From Pseudomonas sp. UBA5782 (GTDB lineage Bacteria > Pseudomonadota > Gammaproteobacteria > Pseudomonadales > Pseudomonadaceae), in NCBI GenBank assembly GCA_002418465.1, contig DIEE01000102.1, positions 3,186 through 24,124 on the forward strand: 20,939 bases of DNA, read 5' to 3'. Below the pieces are notes generated by a model. That model had not been told where the DNA came from. It made no database searches and worked only from the letters and a program-made list of their open reading frames with translations. This document shows, in pieces, positions 17,404 to 20,939 of the stretch (position 1 is its first letter; each line of letters starts with the position of its first letter). The translations under genes were made by a program, and so were the position numbers.

Positions 17404-17742
17404 ATGCCGCAAATCGTTTTTCTGCCGCACGCCGAACAATGCCCCGAGGGCGCGGTGATCGAGGCACAGCCGGGCGAAACCATCATTGCCGCGGCGATGC
17501 GTAACGGCATCGAGATCGAGCACGCCTGTGAGATGTCCTGCGCCTGCACCACCTGTCATGTGGTGGTTCGTGAAGGCTTCACCTCGCTGGAGGCGTCAGA
17601 CGAGCTGGAAGACGACATGCTCGACAAGGCCTGGGGGCTGGAGCCGGAGTCGCGCCTGTCCTGCCAGGCCGTGGTCGGCGAGAAGGACCTGACGGTCGAA
17701 ATCCCGCGTTACACCATCAACCAGGTTTCGGAAAGACACTGA
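17404..17742 (+). CDS. fdx: ISC-type [2Fe-2S] ferredoxin Fdx
   Basis: Fdx supplies electrons for cluster assembly on IscU. The 112-residue protein has the adrenodoxin-type ligand pattern Cys42, Cys48, Cys51 and Cys87 (CEMSCACTTC and LSCQA), spaced CX5CX2CX35C. It also has the extra conserved Cys46 seen in ISC ferredoxins. The acidic stretch EASDELEDDMLDKAWGLEPE (63-82) is the typical partner-binding surface. It starts 2 bases after hscA and is followed by iscX after 7 bases. Confidence 0.97.
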   Translation: MPQIVFLPHAEQCPEGAVIEAQPGETIIAAAMRNGIEIEHACEMSCACTTCHVVVREGFTSLEASDELEDDMLDKAWGLEPESRLSCQAVVGEKDLTVEIPRYTINQVSERH

Positions 17743-17749
17743 GGGTGCG

Positions 17750-17950
17750 ATGAGTCTCAAATGGGTCGATGTTCAGGAAATCGCCATTCAGCTGGCCGAG
17801 AGCAAAGCGGATGTCGATCCGCGCTTCATCAATTTCGTCAACCTGCGCAGCTGGGTGCTGGCGCTGCCGGAGTTCGACGACGATCCGCAACGGGGCGGCG
17901 AGAAGGTGCTCGAAGCGATCCAGGCGGCCTGGATCGAAGAGGCCGAGTGA
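17750..17950 (+). CDS. iscX: Fe-S assembly protein IscX
   Basis: IscX is a small acidic protein that binds IscS and can modulate desulfurase activity or iron delivery. The 66-residue product has the family start MSLKWVDVQEIAIQLAESKADVDP written as MSLKWVDVQE then IAIQLAESKADVDP, the central RFINFVNLRSWVLALPEFDD (25-44), and an acidic end. GAGGG lies about 5 bases before the ATG. It is the last gene of the isc operon; a terminator-like hairpin follows about 77 bases downstream. Confidence 0.96.
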   Translation: MSLKWVDVQEIAIQLAESKADVDPRFINFVNLRSWVLALPEFDDDPQRGGEKVLEAIQAAWIEEAE

Positions 17951-18026
17951 GCCGCGTGGCGGAACTTCGGGGCAGTGCCTTCGGGTCCAATTTTCGAGCG
18001 CTGTGAGCTTCTACGCATTTGACCGG

Positions 18027-18056
18027 AACCCGCGTATAATTCGCGGGTTTAATTTT
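18027..18056 (+). terminator. Terminator-like hairpin after the isc operon, overlapping the ndk promoter
   Basis: AACCCGCG (18027-18034) and CGCGGGTT (18042-18049) form a perfect 8-bp stem. The loop is TATAATT, and an imperfect T-run follows (TAATTTTT). It could end isc transcripts. The loop holds a consensus -10 (see next entry). Confidence 0.6.
18035..18040 (+). promoter_or_regulatory. Consensus -10 element for ndk
   Basis: TATAAT is a perfect sigma70 -10, about 46 bases before the ndk ATG. No good -35 lies 16-18 bases upstream: TACGCA at 18012-18017 matches only 3 of 6, and TTGACC at 18019-18024 is too close, with a 10-base gap. Transcription would start near 18047, inside the 3' arm of the hairpin. 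Confidence 0.5.
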
Positions 18057-18085
18057 TGCTTAATCCTTGTTTCATGGAGTTTTTC

Positions 18086-18517
18086 ATGGCTGTCGAACGT
18101 ACTTTTTCCATCATCAAACCCGATGCCGTCGCCAAGAACGTGATCGGCGAGATCGTCACCCGCTTCGAGAAGGCCGGCCTGCGCGTGGTCGCCTCGAAGA
18201 TGGTTCAACTGTCCGAGCGCGATGCCGGCGGTTTCTATGCCGAGCACAGCGAGCGCGGCTTCTTCAAGGATCTGGTCGCCTTCATGACCTCCGGTCCGGT
18301 GGTTCTGCAGGTTCTGGAAGGCGAAGGCGCCATCCTGAAAAACCGTGAGCTGATGGGCGCGACCGATCCGAAGAAAGCGGACGCCGGTACCATCCGCGCC
18401 GACTTCGCCGTTTCCATCGATGAAAACGCCGTGCACGGTTCGGATTCTGAAGCCTCGGCGGCTCGCGAAATCGCTTACTTCTTCGCCTCCACCGAGGTCT
18501 GCGCTCGCATTCGCTGA
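18086..18517 (+). CDS. ndk: Nucleoside-diphosphate kinase Ndk
   Basis: Ndk balances nucleoside triphosphate pools by phosphate exchange through a phosphohistidine. The 143-residue protein carries Lys11 (SIIKPDAV), ERGFFKDLV (56-64) and the active-site His117 in VHGSDS (116-121). It is the normal length for a bacterial Ndk. The start is ATG 18086, with TGGAG (18075-18079) 6 bases upstream. An in-frame upstream start at 18056 would add residues not found in the family. It probably has its own promoter, and rlmN follows after 24 bases. Confidence 0.97.
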   Translation: MAVERTFSIIKPDAVAKNVIGEIVTRFEKAGLRVVASKMVQLSERDAGGFYAEHSERGFFKDLVAFMTSGPVVLQVLEGEGAILKNRELMGATDPKKADAGTIRADFAVSIDENAVHGSDSEASAAREIAYFFASTEVCARIR

Positions 18518-18541
18518 GGCGAAGAGCGCAAGGGTGAAACC

Positions 18542-19690
18542 ATGACCGAAGCCACCGGTAAGACCAATCTGCTGGGCCTGACCCAGCCAGAGATGGAGCA
18601 GTTCTTCGAGCGGATCGGGGAAAAGCGTTTTCGTGCCGGCCAGGTGATGAAATGGATTCACCACTTTGGCGTCGATGATTTCGACGCCATGAGCAATCTC
18701 GGCAAGGCCCTGCGCGACAAGCTCAAGGGTTGCGCCGAGATTCGCAGTCCGGAAATCGTCAGTCAGGACATCTCCAGCGACGGCACCCGCAAATGGGTGG
18801 TGCGCGTGGCGTCCGGCAGTTGCGTCGAGACCGTGTACATCCCGCAGGGCGGGCGCGGCACGCTGTGTGTGTCGTCGCAGGCCGGCTGCGCGCTGGATTG
18901 CAGTTTCTGCTCCACCGGCAAACAGGGATTCAACAGCGATCTGTCCGCGGCCGAAGTCATCGGCCAGGTATGGATCGCCAACAAGTCGTTCGGCACCGTG
19001 CCGGCGAAGATCGATCGCGCCATCACCAACGTGGTGATGATGGGCATGGGCGAGCCGCTGCTGAACTTCGACAACGTGGTCGCCGCCATGACCATCATGA
19101 TGGACGACCTCGGCTACGGCATCTCCAAGCGCAAGGTGACGCTGTCAACGTCCGGCGTGGCGCCGATGATCGACAAGCTTGGCCAGGTCATCGACGTGTC
19201 GCTGGCGCTGTCGCTGCATGCGCCCAACGATGCGCTGCGCAACAAACTGGTACCGATCAACCGCAAGTACCCGCTGGCAGTGGTGCTGGATGCCTGCAAG
19301 CGCTACATCGGCGGGCTCGGCGAGAAGCGCTTCCTGACCATCGAGTACACGCTGCTCAAGGACGTCAACGATCAGCCCGAACACGCCGCCGAGATGATCG
19401 CACTGCTCGCGGACGTGCCGTGCAAGGTCAACCTGATCCCCTTCAACCCGTTCCCGCATTCCGGCTACGAGCGGCCGAGCAACAATGCGATCCGCCGTTT
19501 TCAGGATCTTCTCCACAAGGCTGGCCACAATGTTACCGTGCGCACCACGCGCGGCGAGGACATCGATGCCGCCTGCGGCCAGTTGGTGGGGCAGGTGCTT
19601 GATCGGACCCGCCGCAGCGAGCGCTACATCGCCGTGCGCGAGCTGAACGCCGAGACAGAGGCGCAGCGCGGCGCCGCGAATCGGACTTGA
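18542..19690 (+). CDS. rlmN: Dual-specificity rRNA/tRNA adenine C2-methyltransferase RlmN
   Basis: RlmN is a radical-SAM enzyme that methylates C2 of A2503 in 23S rRNA and A37 in some tRNAs. The 382-residue protein has the cluster motif Cys116, Cys120, Cys123 ([17 protein letters not shown]). Its two catalytic cysteines are likely Cys109 (LCVSSQAG) and Cys345 (IDAACGQL), placed as in E. coli Rlm[16 protein letters not shown] (165-179) is the SAM-binding GEP motif. AAGGGTGA precedes the ATG. Its [4Fe-4S] cluster makes it a likely client of the isc system just upstream. The stop is 11 bases before pilF. Confidence 0.97.
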   Translation: MTEATGKTNLLGLTQPEMEQFFERIGEKRFRAGQVMKWIHHFGVDDFDAMSNLGKALRDKLKGCAEIRSPEIVSQDISSDGTRKWVVRVASGSCVETVYIPQGGRGTLCVSSQAGCALDCSFCSTGKQGFNSDLSAAEVIGQVWIANKSFGTVPAKIDRAITNVVMMGMGEPLLNFDNVVAAMTIMMDDLGYGISKRKVTLSTSGVAPMIDKLGQVIDVSLALSLHAPNDALRNKLVPINRKYPLAVVLDACKRYIGGLGEKRFLTIEYTLLKDVNDQPEHAAEMIALLADVPCKVNLIPFNPFPHSGYERPSNNAIRRFQDLLHKAGHNVTVRTTRGEDIDAACGQLVGQVLDRTRRSERYIAVRELNAETEAQRGAANRT

Positions 19691-19701
19691 AGGGAGACAC
19701 C

Positions 19702-20460
19702 ATGACACTGCGCGTCGCGCTGCTCGTATGCGTTATCGGCTGGCTGACGGGGTGCGTATCCACCGGTCATGTCGATCCGATGAAGACCGCCAAGGGCCGT
19801 GATCAGGCCCGCGATGCCTATATCCAGCTCGGCATCGGCTACCTGCAGCAGGGCGATACCGAGCGTGCCAAGTCGCCGCTGAAGAGCGCCCTGGAGCTCG
19901 ATCCGAGCAACGCCGACGCGCACACGGCGCTGGCGCTGGTGTTCCAGACCCAGATGGAACCCAAGCTGGCCGACGAGCACTACCGCAAGGCGCTCGCCGA
20001 GCGCGGCAACGATCCGCGCATCCTCAACAACTACGGTGGTTTCCTTTTCGAGCAGAAGGACTACAAGCAGGCCTACCAGCGTTTCGAGCAGGCGTCGGCG
20101 GATACCCTCTATGGCGAGCGCTCTCGGGTGTTCGAGAACCTCGGCATGACCGCCCTGGCGCTGAACCAGCGTGATCTCGCCAAACAGCACTTCGAGCGTG
20201 CGCTGCGCCTGAACAACCAGCAGCCACGTGCGCTGTTCGAAATGGCGCAGATGTCCTACGAGGACAAGGAATACGTTCCTGCCCGCGCCTACTACCAGCG
20301 TTTTAGTAGCCTGGCTCCGCAAAACGCCCGTACCCTGCTGCTCGGCATTCGCCTGGCGCGGGTCTACGAGGATCGGGACACCGCGGCCAGCTATGGCCTG
20401 CAACTGAAACGGCTGTATCCCGGCTCGCCGGAATACAAGCAATACCTATCGGAGCAGTGA
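19702..20460 (+). CDS. pilF: Type IV pilus secretin pilotin PilF
   Basis: PilF is an outer-membrane lipoprotein that helps the secretin PilQ reach the outer membrane and form multimers, needed for type IV pili. The 252-residue protein has a lipoprotein signal peptide with lipobox LTGC and acylated Cys18. A run of about six TPR repeats follows over residues 36-250 (for example DAYIQLGIGYLQQGDTERAK and ILNNYGGFLFEQKDYKQAYQ). The start is ATG 19702, with AGGGAGA just after the rlmN stop. An in-frame TTG at 19687 would put extra polar residues ahead of the signal peptide. Its stop overlaps the rodZ start by one base. Confidence 0.96.
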   Translation: MTLRVALLVCVIGWLTGCVSTGHVDPMKTAKGRDQARDAYIQLGIGYLQQGDTERAKSPLKSALELDPSNADAHTALALVFQTQMEPKLADEHYRKALAERGNDPRILNNYGGFLFEQKDYKQAYQRFEQASADTLYGERSRVFENLGMTALALNQRDLAKQHFERALRLNNQQPRALFEMAQMSYEDKEYVPARAYYQRFSSLAPQNARTLLLGIRLARVYEDRDTAASYGLQLKRLYPGSPEYKQYLSEQ

Positions 20461-20939
20461 TGAAGACGTCGCAAACCGAAGCTGTCGCGGCGACTCGCAG
20501 CAACCCTGGCGAGACCCTGCGCGCGGCGCGCGAAGAGAAGGGCTGGTCGCTGGAACAGGCGGCCGCCCAGCTGAACCTGACGCCGGCATCGCTTGGTCAG
20601 ATCGAGGCCGGCTCGTTCGACAAGCTGCCCGGGCACACCTTCGCCCGCGGCTATATCCGTGCCTACGCCAAACTCCTCGGCATGGACCAGGCGCAGATGG
20701 TCGCCGCCTTCGACCAGTACACCGGCACCGACGCCAGCGGCAGCAGCGTGCATGCGCTGGGCCGCATCGAAGAACCCATGCGTCTGTCGCAGAACATCCT
20801 GCGCTTCGTCAGCTTCGCCCTGCTGGTGGCGCTGGGGCTGGTCGGCTTCTTCTGGTGGCAGGGGCAGGGCGATCAGGTCGCGCGCGAGCAGGCCGGCGCG
20901 CCGATCGAGCATGTCGAAGTCGAAAGTGCCGACGGCACC
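20460..20939 (+). CDS. rodZ: Cytoskeletal protein RodZ / HTH membrane protein (5' part; 3' end outside window)
   Basis: RodZ links the MreB cytoskeleton to the elongation machinery and helps keep rod shape. The frame is open to the window edge, giving 160 residues. The N-terminal Cro/C1-type helix-turn-helix lies at about 17-80 (GETLRAAREEKGWSLEQAAA and FARGYIRAYAKLLGMD). A short basic linker (RIEEPMRLSQNILR) leads to one membrane helix (about 114-134, ending FFWWQ), and the periplasmic part is cut off. The ATG overlaps the pilF stop by one base (TGATG), and GGAG lies a few bases before. In related genomes ispG and hisS usually follow, which this window cannot show. Confidence 0.93.
   Translation, partial: MKTSQTEAVAATRSNPGETLRAAREEKGWSLEQAAAQLNLTPASLGQIEAGSFDKLPGHTFARGYIRAYAKLLGMDQAQMVAAFDQYTGTDASGSSVHALGRIEEPMRLSQNILRFVSFALLVALGLVGFFWWQGQGDQVAREQAGAPIEHVEVESADGT

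Noticed and set aside
15546..17552. 668-residue minus-strand ORF antisense to hscA and fdx
   Set aside because: A high-GC shadow frame rich in Gln, His, Arg and Asp with no domain pattern; hscA on the plus strand has all Hsp70 motifs.

Overview
The window is a high-GC, gene-dense, conserved piece of chromosome from a gammaproteobacterium of the family Pseudomonadaceae. The order lptF-lptG, queA-tgt-yajC-secD-secF, suhB/trmJ, iscRSUA-hscBA-fdx-iscX-ndk-rlmN-pilF-rodZ matches my recollection of the Pseudomonas aeruginosa and P. stutzeri-type layout, and the protein sequences look pseudomonad. A Stutzerimonas-like origin is possible but cannot be decided from sequence reading alone. I see no insertion sequence, phage, CRISPR array, toxin-antitoxin or defence locus.

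Layout. 1-657 (minus): the N-terminal 219 residues of an EamA-type membrane transporter, cut by the window edge. 942-3114 (plus): lptF and lptG, the two inner-membrane permease subunits of the LPS export machine, behind a good sigma70 promoter. 3124-4333 (minus): a small RDD membrane protein, a CspA-family cold-shock protein with a long leader, and tRNA-Leu(CAA). 4440-9835 (plus): queA and tgt (queuosine modification of tRNA), then yajC, secD and secF (SecYEG accessory complex). 9936-10472 (plus): a glycine-zipper 2TM envelope protein. 10534-11349 (minus): suhB, diverging from trmJ at 11494-12261 (plus). 12437-17950 (plus): the complete ISC iron-sulfur cluster operon. 18086-20939 (plus): ndk, rlmN, pilF and the start of rodZ, which is cut by the right edge.

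How it fits together. The isc genes form one assembly line. IscS supplies sulfur, IscU is the scaffold, IscA is an A-type carrier, HscB/HscA release the cluster, Fdx donates electrons, IscX modulates IscS, and IscR senses cluster status. IscR very probably represses the operon through a type 1 box overlapping the iscR -35 element. All cluster ligands and catalytic residues I checked are present. RlmN, a 4Fe-4S radical-SAM enzyme, is encoded a little downstream.

The most noteworthy points are in control regions and gene content. The -10 element of the likely ndk promoter lies in the loop of a terminator-like hairpin that ends the isc operon. The iscR promoter carries a near-consensus IscR site. 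The cysE gene that usually separates trmJ from iscR in pseudomonads is missing. An EamA transporter stands divergently from lptF where pepA is usual in P. aeruginosa. Perfect hairpins sit in the hscB-hscA and yajC-secD gaps. I found no convincing evidence of a previously undescribed system.
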